Shown piece by piece: positions 16,691-25,710 of a stretch of DNA of 64,000 nucleotides. The stretch covers positions 62,001 through 126,000 of the forward strand of contig JANQPA010000120.1 in assembly GCA_028285545.1 (NCBI GenBank). Reading direction: 5' to 3'. Numbering within the stretch: the stretch's first letter is position 1; each line of letters starts with the position of its first letter. Source of the DNA: Saprospiraceae bacterium. GTDB taxonomy: Bacteria; Bacteroidota; Bacteroidia; Chitinophagales; Saprospiraceae. The notes under the pieces were generated by a model, which was given only the letters and a program-made list of their open reading frames with translations, had not been told where the DNA came from and made no database searches. A program made the translations under genes and the position numbers.

Positions 16691-18031
16691 TTATTTTAAT
16701 TTCTCTTCAATTAAGCCTTGTGCTAATTTGCGAATACCAGGTAGTTTGAAGGATTCAACAACCTCGGAAACAAAGGCAACCTGCAATAAAGATGCTGCCT
16801 GATCTTTACTCAAACCGCGAGCTCTCAAGTAATAAAGAGCGTCTTCTTCTAACTGACCAATAGTAGCACCATGACTGCATTTTACATCATCTGCATAAAT
16901 TTCGAGCTGGGGCTTACTATCCATTTTTGCTGTTTCTGATAAAACCAAACTACTGCTTTGCTGAAAAGCATTGGTTTTTTGTGCATCTTGTCTCACCATC
17001 ACTTTTCCATTAAAGACGCCCACAGCTTTATCCGTCAAAATGCCTTTGTACAATTCATTACTATCACAATGTGGAAGGGCATGATCAATAAAGGTCTGAT
17101 TATCTAGATGCTGATTTTCACTGCCCAGATAAGTACCGTACATGTCTGAATGAGTGCCACTTCCCTTCAACCAAATACTCAAATTATTTCTTAGCAATCT
17201 AGTTCCTAAATCAACAGCATAGGAGGAATAGACACTATCCTGGTGCTGGAAGACTTCAGTATTTGAAGTTTGAAAGCTTTCTTTATTAATATTCTGAAGC
17301 TTATAATGTCCAACTTGTGCATTTGCTCCTACTAAAAAGCGGTTGCTAATATTACTGTATGATACCCCTGGCTTTTCTCCTGGCAGATCATGGTAGGTCT
17401 CAATCACATTGAATTGACTACTTTGACCAGCTCGGAAAATATGCTGTGGATGGTACATTTGGGCTTCCTCACCACCCGTTTGGATATATAGAAAATGCAA
17501 GGGACGTTCAACATGAACATTTGCAGGTACATTAAAGAAAAAGCCCTGCTTGGCAAAAGAAGTATTTATAGTTACCAAAGTATATCCCGCTTCTGTTTGC
17601 CAGTTTTCCAATTGTTGCTGGACATCTGATGCGAATTCTTCATTTAGTAAGGCCTCATCAACGGACATTAGGCTAACTTCCTCAGGCAATTCTTCCAAAT
17701 TAGAAAGTTCTTCATTAAAATGACCATTGACAAAAACAAGGGTATAGGGGTTGTCCTCGGACAATAATAAGGGAAGGATGGTTTCTTTTGCGACTTGAAC
17801 CTTTTTCCCTTCTTTATATTCCGGCGCAAAAACTCTGGTCAGAGCAGTATATTTCCAATCTTCGTCTCTTCGAGTAGGAAAAGACAAATCTTGTAATTCT
17901 TGTATAGCCTTTTTTCTAAGAGCAAATAAAGGATGGTTTTTATGACCATTCAGATGTTGCTCATTAATAGAAAATAAGTGACTAAAATATTGCTTAACAG
18001 CTTGGTATTTATCTTGAGTGACTGTCGTCAT
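16691..18031 (-). CDS. sufD: SufD, Fe-S scaffold complex subunit
   Basis: This 446-residue SufB/SufD-family protein has the C-terminal beta-helix core. Visible family features are DNQTFIDHALPHCDSNELYKG-like sequence, FNGKVMVRQDAQKTNA and DDVKCSHGATIGQLEEDALYY. The reading frame stays open up to 18169, but that start lies inside sufC. The ATG at 18031, just after the sufC stop, gives MTTVTQDKYQAVKQYF and the usual length. SufD pairs with SufB on the SufC ATPase to form SufBC2D, the scaffold where new clusters are built. SufD is not the sulfur-accepting subunit but is needed for iron acquisition in better-studied systems. Confidence 0.93.
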   Translation of the reverse strand: MTTVTQDKYQAVKQYFSHLFSINEQHLNGHKNHPLFALRKKAIQELQDLSFPTRRDEDWKYTALTRVFAPEYKEGKKVQVAKETILPLLLSEDNPYTLVFVNGHFNEELSNLEELPEEVSLMSVDEALLNEEFASDVQQQLENWQTEAGYTLVTINTSFAKQGFFFNVPANVHVERPLHFLYIQTGGEEAQMYHPQHIFRAGQSSQFNVIETYHDLPGEKPGVSYSNISNRFLVGANAQVGHYKLQNINKESFQTSNTEVFQHQDSVYSSYAVDLGTRLLRNNLSIWLKGSGTHSDMYGTYLGSENQHLDNQTFIDHALPHCDSNELYKGILTDKAVGVFNGKVMVRQDAQKTNAFQQSSSLVLSETAKMDSKPQLEIYADDVKCSHGATIGQLEEDALYYLRARGLSKDQAASLLQVAFVSEVVESFKLPGIRKLAQGLIEEKLK

Positions 18032-18053
18032 TTCAGAATTGATTTTAAATTTC

Positions 18054-18812
18054 TTAGGCAATGCTTGCTGCTTCTTCTTTGATCCAATCATATCCTTCCT
18101 CTTCCAGACGGAGTGCCAAAGATTTATCACCTGATTTGACAATGCGACCCTGGTAAAGAATATGTACAAAATCCGGAACGATATAATTTAGTAGCCGTTG
18201 ATAATGAGTAACTATTATAAAGGCACGATCAGGTGTTCTCAATTTGTTGACAGCATTGGCTACAACTTTCAAGGCGTCAATATCTAGTCCTGAATCTGTT
18301 TCATCCAAAACGGCTAGCTTTGGTTCCAAAACAGCCATTTGAAGCATTTCATTACGCTTTTTTTCGCCTCCTGAAAATCCATCATTGAGAGAGCGATGCA
18401 ATAATTTTTCATCAAAATCTACCAGCTGAACTTTTTCTTTCAGCAGTTTAAGCATTTGAAGAGCATTCAATTCTTCTTCTCCCTTTGCCTTTCTAATTGA
18501 GTTGATGGTAGTTTTTAGAAAATTGGCATTGGTTACGCCAGGAATTTCTACAGGATATTGGAAGGCCAGGAATATTCCTTCATGAGCGCGTTCATCAACT
18601 TCCATTTCAAGAAGGTCCTTCCCTTCAAAATTAATGTCACCATCAGTAACCTCATAGGTCTCCCTTCCGGCCAAAACATGTGCCAGCGTACTTTTTCCGG
18701 AGCCATTAGGTCCCATAATGGCATGGACTTCTCCTGGCTTAATGTCCAGGTTGATGCCATTTAGGATTTCTTTATCTTCTACTGAAACTTTTAGATTCTT
18801 TATTGACAGCAT
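18054..18812 (-). CDS. sufC: SufC, ATPase of the SufBCD complex
   Basis: This ABC-type ATPase has 252 residues. Walker A is GPNGSGKSTL (34-43). The signature is FSGGEKKRNEMLQM, in the SufC-specific form, and Walker B is LAVLDETDSGLD. There are no membrane helices, as expected for a soluble ABC protein. It works inside the SufBC2D scaffold complex. It sits between sufB and sufD, in the conserved order B-C-D. It starts 54 bases after the sufB stop. Confidence 0.96.
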   Translation of the reverse strand: MLSIKNLKVSVEDKEILNGINLDIKPGEVHAIMGPNGSGKSTLAHVLAGRETYEVTDGDINFEGKDLLEMEVDERAHEGIFLAFQYPVEIPGVTNANFLKTTINSIRKAKGEEELNALQMLKLLKEKVQLVDFDEKLLHRSLNDGFSGGEKKRNEMLQMAVLEPKLAVLDETDSGLDIDALKVVANAVNKLRTPDRAFIIVTHYQRLLNYIVPDFVHILYQGRIVKSGDKSLALRLEEEGYDWIKEEAASIA

Positions 18813-18866
18813 TATTATTTGATTTTAGCGTGCTATTCGTATTTATTAAATATTGAAAAAAGGCTA

Positions 18867-20315
18867 TTATCCAACTGATCCTTCCAGGCTAATCGCTAAT
18901 AACTTTTGTGCTTCCACAGCAAATTCCATTGGCAACTCATTAATTACTTCCTTAACAAATCCATTAACGATCATACTAATGGCGTCTTCTTCACTCAATC
19001 CTCGTTGCTGGCAGTAATACAATTGATCTTCGCCAATTTTAGAGGTAGTGGCCTCATGTTCTACTTTTGCGGTGTTATTATCAACTTCCAAATAAGGGAA
19101 GGTGTGTGCTCCACATCGATCACCCATTAGCATGGAATCACACTGTGAAAAGTTTCGAGCATTTTCTGCCTTTTTTGCTACTTTAACTAAGCCACGGTAA
19201 GAATTGTCACTTCTTCCAGCAGAAATTCCCTTGGAAATAATGGTACTACTAGTATTTTTTCCTAGATGAATCATTTTAGTCCCTGTATCCGCTTGTTGGC
19301 GATTATTGGTGACTGCTACTGAATAAAATTCTCCAATGGAATAATCTCCTTTAAGAACACAGCTAGGATACTTCCAGGTGATGGAAGATCCCGTTTCAAC
19401 TTGAGTCCAGGAGATTTTAGATCGTTTTCCCTCGCAAAGACCTCGCTTTGTTACAAAATTATAGATACCTCCTTTTCCGTCTTTATCACCAGGATACCAA
19501 TTCTGTACAGTAGAATATTTTATTTGTGCATCGTCCATTGCTATAAGTTCAACAACGGCTGCGTGCAACTGATTTTCATCACGTTGGGGAGCAGTACAGC
19601 CTTCCAAATAGCTTACGGTACTTCCTTCATCAGCGATAACAAGGGTACGTTCAAACTGACCGGTATTCGCTGCATTAATACGGAAATAGGTGGAAAGTTC
19701 CATAGGGCATTTCACTCCTTTAGGAATGTAACAGAAAGATCCATCACTAAAAACAGCTGAATTCAGAGCAGCAAAATAATTATCATTGTGCGGGACCACT
19801 GTGCCCAGGTATTTTTTTACCAATTCGGGATGATCCTGGACAGCTTCACTAAAAGAACAGAATATGATTCCTAATTCTGCTAGCGTTTCTTTGAAGGTGG
19901 TTTTTACGGATACACTATCAAAAACAGCATCTACAGCAACTACTCCTGCCATCACTTTTTGCTCATTCAAAGGAATTCCAAGGCGTTCGAAAGTACGGAT
20001 CAATTCAGGATCAGCCTCATCCAAGCTATTGAGCTGTGGCCTCTTCTTAGGAGCAGCATAATAAATGATGTCCTGATAATCAATGGGAGGGTAATTAACA
20101 TTCGGCCAGTGAGGTTCTGTCATGGTTAACCAATGACGATATGCTTTCAAACGGAATTCCAGCATGAACTCTGGCTCATTCTTTTTTGCAGAAATTCTTC
20201 TGATCACATCCTCATTTAGCCCTTTGGGAAGGGCATCCATTTCTATGTCACTGGTGAAACCATATTTATACTCACTTTGAGTATGGGCTTCTAATGTCTT
20301 CATTGAATCACTCAT
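18867..20315 (-). CDS. sufB: SufB, Fe-S scaffold subunit, first gene of the suf operon
   Basis: This 482-residue protein has strong SufB features: [66 protein letters not shown] and the C-terminal [15 protein letters not shown], where a conserved cysteine involved in sulfur and cluster handling sits. SufB takes sulfur from SufSE and assembles the nascent cluster with SufC and SufD. It is the first gene of a six-gene minus-strand operon. A candidate -7 element (20377-20370) and two palindromes lie upstream, so the operon may be under a dedicated regulator. No Rrf2-type regulator gene is present in the window. Confidence 0.97.
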   Translation of the reverse strand: MSDSMKTLEAHTQSEYKYGFTSDIEMDALPKGLNEDVIRRISAKKNEPEFMLEFRLKAYRHWLTMTEPHWPNVNYPPIDYQDIIYYAAPKKRPQLNSLDEADPELIRTFERLGIPLNEQKVMAGVVAVDAVFDSVSVKTTFKETLAELGIIFCSFSEAVQDHPELVKKYLGTVVPHNDNYFAALNSAVFSDGSFCYIPKGVKCPMELSTYFRINAANTGQFERTLVIADEGSTVSYLEGCTAPQRDENQLHAAVVELIAMDDAQIKYSTVQNWYPGDKDGKGGIYNFVTKRGLCEGKRSKISWTQVETGSSITWKYPSCVLKGDYSIGEFYSVAVTNNRQQADTGTKMIHLGKNTSSTIISKGISAGRSDNSYRGLVKVAKKAENARNFSQCDSMLMGDRCGAHTFPYLEVDNNTAKVEHEATTSKIGEDQLYYCQQRGLSEEDAISMIVNGFVKEVINELPMEFAVEAQKLLAISLEGSVG

Positions 20316-20369
20316 GCCTTGTTTTTTACGCTATATTATTTTTATAAAGACTGATTCTAAATAGTTGTA

Positions 20370-20377
20370 CAAAGCTA
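20370..20377 (-). promoter_or_regulatory. candidate -7 element TAGCTTTG of the suf operon
   Basis: Read on the minus strand, TAGCTTTG matches TAnnTTTG and lies about 55 bases before the sufB ATG. No TTG is found at normal spacing upstream; instead the palindrome at 20410-20425 occupies that area, which would fit an activator-dependent or regulated promoter. Confidence 0.45.
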
Positions 20378-20409
20378 TACAAAAAAATACTTAAAAGGTT
20401 TATAATTAG

Positions 20410-20459
20410 TACCTAATTTTAGGTATTCACTCAAATGTTTTTCTAACAATAATTGTTAG
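20410..20459. promoter_or_regulatory. paired palindromes upstream of sufB
   Basis: There are two compact inverted repeats: TACCTAATTTTAGGTA (20410-20425) and CTAACAATAATTGTTAG (20443-20459). Their centres are about 33 bases apart, roughly three helical turns. They sit just upstream of the candidate suf -7 element. They look like operators for a dimeric regulator; the regulator is not identified. Confidence 0.45.
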
Positions 20460-21056
20460 GCCGGATTTAGGCTTAACATTATAGCCATTTTTTCGTGTTT
20501 TTAGGAAAAAAATATTTTTAGATTGAACTGAAAAAATGAGCTACATCAATTATACTTAATCTTATTGTTGTTGAAAGCTCAACACGCGCTTTACTTAAAA
20601 GTTCGCGAATTTAAATCAATTTTAGAGAAACTAATTACTCTTAGATAAGAAAAAATTCAATTCATATTGGCTGTTCAAGCTTTTCCTTAAAAGCAATTAA
20701 AAATAGCTACAACAAATTCTTTTCTTCTTCGTAAAAGACAAATAGCGCCATGTTATTGACTCTTTGGAATTTAATTTTTGACCTGATTGCCAGGGAAATA
20801 TTACTGAAAGAATAAATTCACTCTCCATAAATCATAATCAAAAGGAAAGGGCACCATTTTGTGAGGATGCCACTTTAAACACAGGAAAAGGACTAAGTTA
20901 CCTTTAATTAAGGCCTTCGTCTTATTTATTAGTAGTGAGTAATGAGTAGTGGGTAATGAGTATAGAGATAAATAATTTTCAATACCCAATACCTACAGCT
21001 GAATACATGTATAAATGTGATTTTGTTAAAGTTTAATCAAATAAGCCTATTAGATG
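20460..21056. other. AT-rich intergenic stretch between divergent units
   Basis: No supported gene. At 20931-20962 lies a 14-base tandem repeat (AGTAGTGRGTAATG, 2.3 copies). A 62-codon minus frame across it translates only low-complexity DNA. Confidence 0.4.
20931..20962. repeat. 14-bp tandem repeat AGTAGTGRGTAATG
   Basis: There are two full copies (20931-20944, 20945-20958; 13 of 14 bases identical) and a 4-base third copy. It is intergenic. Confidence 0.75.
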
Positions 21057-21064
21057 TATGTTTG
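21057..21064 (+). promoter_or_regulatory. candidate -7 element TATGTTTG
   Basis: It matches TAnnTTTG and lies 108 bases before the ATG of the LamG-domain gene. The nearest upstream TTG is too far away (31 bases), so support is partial. Confidence 0.3.
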
Positions 21065-21171
21065 TATGATCATTAAGCATTCGCAATGGAAAAGCATGGA
21101 TAAAGATCGTATATTGCGATGATCTATGATCATGAGCAGTCATCTCTTAAATTTTATTTATATTGCTGACT

Positions 21172-23175
21172 ATGAGAAGAATAATCCCAATACTTACCTT
21201 TCTTGTTAGTTCTCTTTTTACACTTACAGGTCAGGACCGATTTATCATTTGGCACGATAGCGAAGTTGAAGTTAAAACTGCAGCCGGAGAATCTTCAGCA
21301 ACGAGTCCCAAAATTCAAAAAATTGCCAATTCTCACCTACTAAATATTGACGACCCGTCAAAGGTATTGTTACTCAATCCTGGTAGTAAGGATTCAAAAA
21401 TAAAAATCTTATTCCTTAATTCGAGTGAAGAATCCGTTTGGCAAAATCTTGAGGCCGGCTCCTCTCTTTCATTATCTGAATTAATCCAAAATATGGAACC
21501 CAGTGTCCTGAATGAGCCAAGTGCAAGTTTATGGGATCGGGTGACCACATTTTACGCAGGCACTACTGCTGGGGCAAACCAGGGTGTTAGCACCTCCATT
21601 CAAACTCAGAAGGAAAGGCGGGCAGCTAGCGAATCGTCAGCAGCTAAAAAGGTGGATGGCGTAAAATTTAACCAATCTATCTGGCAGGAATTAGACCGCC
21701 CCGATGATTTAGACATAAGCTGGACATCCAGGTACCCTATCTCATCCGTTCGCCTGAAGATGATTGGAAAAGCAGAGCCTATTTTTCAAGTTGATAACCT
21801 GGGATATTATCGCATTCACTATCCTGGTCTTAATCGTTCCATTAGAGAAAAACTAGCCCGTAATGAACGTTATGAGGTTCAGGTGATTGTAAGAGATGGG
21901 GCAGGACAGGAAAAAATGGCAAGCTCTCGGTTTTTTATTAAAAAATCTTTTGAATTCGATCCTATTATAGGTAATCAATTCTCTACAGATAAATTATTGC
22001 TTAGATGGTCCTCCCAAACAGTAGTGACTGAGATCTCAATAAAAGACAATGAGTCCGGAGAATCTTTATTTTATTTAGATGATTTCAATGAGATCAATAA
22101 TGTCCTCAAAATGACTGATCCAAATGTTGTTGGAGGAACCTATCAATTGGGGACGAATAACTTAAGCAGTGATGTTATTGAACAATTCAATGAGGGGAAT
22201 TATTATGATTTAGAAATAGCGGTAAGTGATGAAAGAGGTGCAAAACGAATTTATTCTAAAAAGTTGTATTGCCTTAGTACAGAGGAAACCTTATTAAAAT
22301 CCCTAAATGATGACCAAGATTCTTATCAGCAATTAATGGATTTTACTGATCAGGCAAGCCGGGAAATTCCTGCCCCTGAAACTATAGTCTCTGAAGAAGG
22401 TGCCCCTCTTCCTTCCCGACTTAATAATTCAGAGGAAGTTGAATTGCAGGAAAAATCGGCTGAAATTGAAAATTCTCAGCCCGTAGATGTTTCGACAATA
22501 GAAGAAAACATTCCAGTTGAAGAAACAGTTGAAGAAACAGTTGAAGAAAATTCAGAGTCACAGGCCCCTATTTTTTATTACTCCTTTGACCAACCCCTCA
22601 TAACAGATCAAAGTGGTAATAATTTTAATGCCATGGGAAGTGTCTTAATGGAAGACCGAAATGGACAGGCCAATCAGGCCTATCGTTTTGACGGCAAACA
22701 AGATTTCATCGCTCTTCCTCCTAATGAATCTTTTGTGTTTACAGAGCGTACGCCATTTACTGTGAGTTTTTGGTATCGAGCGGATAATCCAACAGCCAGT
22801 TTAAGTCAAATTTATCAAGAAAAATCCCCGGAAGGATCTTTCTTCCTGGATATAAAATTAGAAAATGGCCAGCTAATGGTTTGGTGTTGTTCAAAAAATG
22901 TAAGTTGTGAAACGCTCTTTGGCAAGCAAATGCTTCCCGAAAAATGGCACCACCTGGCAGTGACTCTGGATGAGTTTTCGAATTTAAACTTATTCGTCAA
23001 TGGTGAACTGGTTCGATCAAGGGTGATTACACTTAATATTGAAAATGAGCTCGCTTCCTCACTGGTGTTTGGAAAAGATCAATCAGGCTTAAGTCACTTG
23101 GCTGGAGGTATGGATGAGATATATTTATTTAAAAGAGCCCTAAGTGCTGAAGAAATTGCCGATTTGGCTAAATAG
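21172..23175 (+). CDS. exported LamG/concanavalin A-like domain protein
   Basis: This 667-residue protein from the ATG at 21172 (a TTG nine bases upstream is less likely) starts with a signal peptide (MRRIIPILTFLVSSLFTLTG). The middle contains beta-rich segments resembling repeated surface domains (about 160-390). An acidic linker rich in Glu, with repeated EETVE units (about 440-460), leads to a C-terminal LamG-like lectin domain (about 465-667; FYYSFDQPLITDQSGNNF, YRFDGKQDFIALP, FTVSFWYRAD, WHHLAVTLDE). LamG folds bind sugars or proteins outside the cell. No T9SS C-terminal signal follows the LamG domain. The role is unknown; periplasmic or surface binding is the safest reading. Confidence 0.85.
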   Translation: MRRIIPILTFLVSSLFTLTGQDRFIIWHDSEVEVKTAAGESSATSPKIQKIANSHLLNIDDPSKVLLLNPGSKDSKIKILFLNSSEESVWQNLEAGSSLSLSELIQNMEPSVLNEPSASLWDRVTTFYAGTTAGANQGVSTSIQTQKERRAASESSAAKKVDGVKFNQSIWQELDRPDDLDISWTSRYPISSVRLKMIGKAEPIFQVDNLGYYRIHYPGLNRSIREKLARNERYEVQVIVRDGAGQEKMASSRFFIKKSFEFDPIIGNQFSTDKLLLRWSSQTVVTEISIKDNESGESLFYLDDFNEINNVLKMTDPNVVGGTYQLGTNNLSSDVIEQFNEGNYYDLEIAVSDERGAKRIYSKKLYCLSTEETLLKSLNDDQDSYQQLMDFTDQASREIPAPETIVSEEGAPLPSRLNNSEEVELQEKSAEIENSQPVDVSTIEENIPVEETVEETVEENSESQAPIFYYSFDQPLITDQSGNNFNAMGSVLMEDRNGQANQAYRFDGKQDFIALPPNESFVFTERTPFTVSFWYRADNPTASLSQIYQEKSPEGSFFLDIKLENGQLMVWCCSKNVSCETLFGKQMLPEKWHHLAVTLDEFSNLNLFVNGELVRSRVITLNIENELASSLVFGKDQSGLSHLAGGMDEIYLFKRALSAEEIADLAK

Positions 23176-23190
23176 TATAGAAAAATTGAA

Positions 23191-23239
23191 AAAAAGAGGG
23201 AAATTATTCGCTTTAAGCGAATAATTTCCCTCTTTTTTT
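23191..23239 (+). terminator. strong intrinsic terminator
   Basis: A perfect 21-bp stem (23191-23211 with 23217-23237) around a TTTAA loop ends in a T-run. It lies 16 bases after the LamG gene stop. Because both ends are A/T-rich it could act in both directions. Confidence 0.92.
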
Positions 23240-23338
23240 GTCTAAAATTCTCCTAATCTAAGGACACTCAAAATAAATATTTTACATATCTAATTAAAAA
23301 AAATGTAAAATATCCGGCATTCCTCATGTCCATTTTTC

Positions 23339-23369
23339 TTGGGCTTCTAAAGGAATTAAGCTATATTTG
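23339..23369 (+). promoter_or_regulatory. candidate Bacteroidota promoter TTG-N20-TATATTTG
   Basis: TTG at 23339-23341 and TATATTTG at 23362-23369 are 20 bases apart and match both conserved elements of the Bacteroidota housekeeping promoter. It would drive the lytic transglycosylase gene with a leader of about 190 bases. Confidence 0.55.
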
Positions 23370-23550
23370 AAAGACAAGAGAGCCTACTACAATTACCTTT
23401 CCCTTTTTGTTTACTTTATTTTTCTGTTAAAAATGAACATCATTTTTAATCAGGATTTTGCTTTTTGGGGCTTAAGCACTCCCAAAAACAACTTAGTGTT
23501 TATTCATATTACTTATCCCCCCGCATACGATTGATTAACACATACTAATA

Positions 23551-23566
23551 TCAAATCTCAAATCTC
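23551..23566 (+). repeat. period-7 repeat TCAAATC directly before a start codon
   Basis: Two copies of TCAAATC (23551-23564) end two bases before the ATG at 23567, where a ribosome binding site would be expected. Confidence 0.6.
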
Positions 23567-24715
23567 ATGAAACTAATGTTTTTGAAGAGGGGGAGTTTCT
23601 TATTTCTTCTTCTGCTCATGGCCTACACAGGTCATTCAACAGAAGAAACACGTAATTTTAATAAAAAATGGACGGAAGCAGCAGAGGATTTTGTCCGGAA
23701 ATCCTTGCCTGGCACAACAATTCCATTTCCTGCATCTTATGACCCTCGTGTAGAAAAATGGGTTAAAATGTATATGACTCGAGGGAGTCGGTCCTTTGAG
23801 CGAATGCTGGGAAAGACAACTTATTATTTTCCGATCTTTGAAAATGCACTTACTGAACATAATCTGCCAGAAGAACTGAAATATCTGGCTATGGTAGAAT
23901 CCAGTTTAAAACCTGCAATTGAATCACCTGTTGGAGCTGGGGGATTATGGCAATTTATGCCTGCCACCGCCCGCCATTACAAGCTTGAAATGAATGAATG
24001 GAAAGATGATCGGTTCAATCCTTACCATTCCTCAGAGGCAGCTGCTCAAATGCTAAGCGAGTTGTATCAGCAATTTGAAGACTGGCAATTGGTTTTGGCA
24101 GCTTATAATTGTGGCCCTGGAAGAGTAAGGAAAGCCATAAAAAAAGCAGGGCATTCTGATTACAGAAACATCCAATCCTTTTTGCCAAAACAAACTCGCG
24201 ATTATCTTTTAAAATATACCGCCACCGCTTTTGTAAGTGAACATTATTCTTCTTTAGGTTTGGTTCCTAGCAAATTTGATTTGGAAAGGGAAAAGACCTC
24301 GGTTTTGAAAGTTTATGAATGGCTTAGTTTCTCGAGCATAAGTGATGCAACCGGAACTAACATCGAAAAGCTAAAACGTTTAAATCCATCCTATAAATTA
24401 GGCATAATCCCAAAAAATGATGCTGGGAATTTATTGGTAATTCCCAGTTCAAGTGCTCTTTCTTTTGAAGAATATTATCAAAAAAGAGGCCTTGAATCAA
24501 TCGCTTATGTTTATGGGAAACCAAAGCGCTTGCAACCGGAGCCCAAAACTACTGAATATTGGGCTTCGGCTTATGTAAGGCCAGTGGCTTCATCAAGTAT
24601 TTTTCAAATTAATCTTCAAGGATTGTTATCCTGGAGTCATTCCTGGGGGAAATCTTTATTTAGTACAATTAAACTAAGAAATTTCTTCTCTTCTCAGTTG
24701 AAGTTTTGGGTGTAA
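23567..24715 (+). CDS. membrane-bound lytic transglycosylase, MltD-like, with LysM-like domain
   Basis: This 382-residue protein has a signal peptide (about 1-24) and a SLT domain. The catalytic Glu is at about 111 in AMVESSLKP, followed by AGGLWQFMPATA (about 124-135) and AAYNCGPGR. A LysM-like segment follows (about 245-300: SISDATGTNIEKLKRLNPSY and LLVIPSS). Lytic transglycosylases cleave peptidoglycan between MurNAc and GlcNAc with a 1,6-anhydro product; LysM helps bind the wall. It is monocistronic in appearance, behind a good promoter. No lipobox is seen, so it is likely periplasmic or anchored by an uncleaved signal. Confidence 0.92.
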   Translation: MKLMFLKRGSFLFLLLLMAYTGHSTEETRNFNKKWTEAAEDFVRKSLPGTTIPFPASYDPRVEKWVKMYMTRGSRSFERMLGKTTYYFPIFENALTEHNLPEELKYLAMVESSLKPAIESPVGAGGLWQFMPATARHYKLEMNEWKDDRFNPYHSSEAAAQMLSELYQQFEDWQLVLAAYNCGPGRVRKAIKKAGHSDYRNIQSFLPKQTRDYLLKYTATAFVSEHYSSLGLVPSKFDLEREKTSVLKVYEWLSFSSISDATGTNIEKLKRLNPSYKLGIIPKNDAGNLLVIPSSSALSFEEYYQKRGLESIAYVYGKPKRLQPEPKTTEYWASAYVRPVASSSIFQINLQGLLSWSHSWGKSLFSTIKLRNFFSSQLKFWV

Positions 24716-24724
24716 GACGTAATT

Positions 24725-24914
24725 ACGGGTTCACGTGTTCATGTATTCACGTTGAGGCTTTTTTGCATGGAGGGAAGAGTTATTTATTTTAGGTGCGTTT
24801 AGGTGATGCAATTTCAAAAGGCATATGAATAAATATTTTTGTGTTTTAGCCGAGTGAAAAACATTCAATGAGAAACTATACTTTCAACTCAACTATTCTT
24901 AAACGTGAACCCGT
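24725..24914. repeat. 12-bp inverted repeat with period-8 tandem repeat, between convergent genes
   Basis: ACGGGTTCACGT (24725-24736) is the exact complement of 24903-24914. The left arm continues as a degenerate period-8 repeat (GTTCACGT, GTTCATGT, ATTCACGT; 24729-24752). No gene lies in the 213-base gap. Confidence 0.65.
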
Positions 24915-24928
24915 GCAAATGTGATAAC

Positions 24929-25612
24929 TTATAAGAAATCCACATTTTTCTGAAAAACTAATTCAAGAGTATCTAAATCCAATGCACACAGTTGGTTATG
25001 ATGCTCACGAGAATATACACATCCATTATCAATATTAATGGCAGGTAATTTATTGACGTCCTGGACATGTTGTCGGACTCTGCTTTCAGGAATAGGGGTA
25101 TGTCCATGAACGATTATTCTATCACCTAACCATTGGGTATTTATATCCTTATACCAATCTCTGATCCAAAGCATAGATCTTATATCTTCGAGAGGATCAA
25201 GGCTTTTAAAATTAAGCCCGGCATGGGCAAAAATATAATCCTCTATTTTCACAAAATATTTGAGGGACTTAATAAACTTGATATAAACAGAGGGAACCTC
25301 ATCTATTGTACTAACATTAAAACTATTAAGGGTTTCCATCCCACCGTTCATCCACCACATATGTTCATAATTTCTGTTTTTTTGCATGGCTTGCAACATC
25401 ATTTCCTCGTGATTTCCTCGCAAGCAATGAATTTTGTATCCTAAAGTTTGTAATTGGATGATTCGATCAAAAACGCCTTTTGAGTCAGGACCTCGATCGA
25501 TAAAATCACCTAAGAGATATAATTCATCCTCTTTTGACAGTGCTATTTTGTTGAGAAGGAGTCCGAAAGTTCGGACACAGCCATGAATATCTGATATGGC
25601 ATATCTTTTCAT
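24929..25612 (-). CDS. serine/threonine phosphatase-type metallophosphoesterase (PPP family, PrpA/ApaH-like)
   Basis: This 227-residue calcineurin-like phosphoesterase has all the metal-binding motifs in order: DIHG (8-11), GDFIDRG (about 36-42), RGNHE, AHAGL and VHGHTP. This compact form matches bacterial PPP-family protein phosphatases and ApaH-like enzymes; the sequence does not say which substrate is used. It is transcribed toward the lytic transglycosylase gene and stands alone. The divergent membrane protein gene starts about 100 bases upstream. Confidence 0.9.
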   Translation of the reverse strand: MKRYAISDIHGCVRTFGLLLNKIALSKEDELYLLGDFIDRGPDSKGVFDRIIQLQTLGYKIHCLRGNHEEMMLQAMQKNRNYEHMWWMNGGMETLNSFNVSTIDEVPSVYIKFIKSLKYFVKIEDYIFAHAGLNFKSLDPLEDIRSMLWIRDWYKDINTQWLGDRIIVHGHTPIPESRVRQHVQDVNKLPAINIDNGCVYSREHHNQLCALDLDTLELVFQKNVDFL

Positions 25613-25710
25613 GTAGATTTCTTAGTTTTAGGGATCGGTATAATAATTTAATAACAGCCTCCGTGGCAATGTAATAAAACCATTTTCGGGAAACAAATTC
25701 TGTGATTTTT

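Noticed and set aside
19401-19760. 119-codon plus-strand frame inside sufB
   Set aside because: Antisense to a well-supported gene; Cys/Phe-rich composition typical of a shadow frame.
20801-20989. 62-codon minus-strand frame
   Set aside because: It translates the 14-base tandem repeat and AT-rich DNA; no conserved feature.
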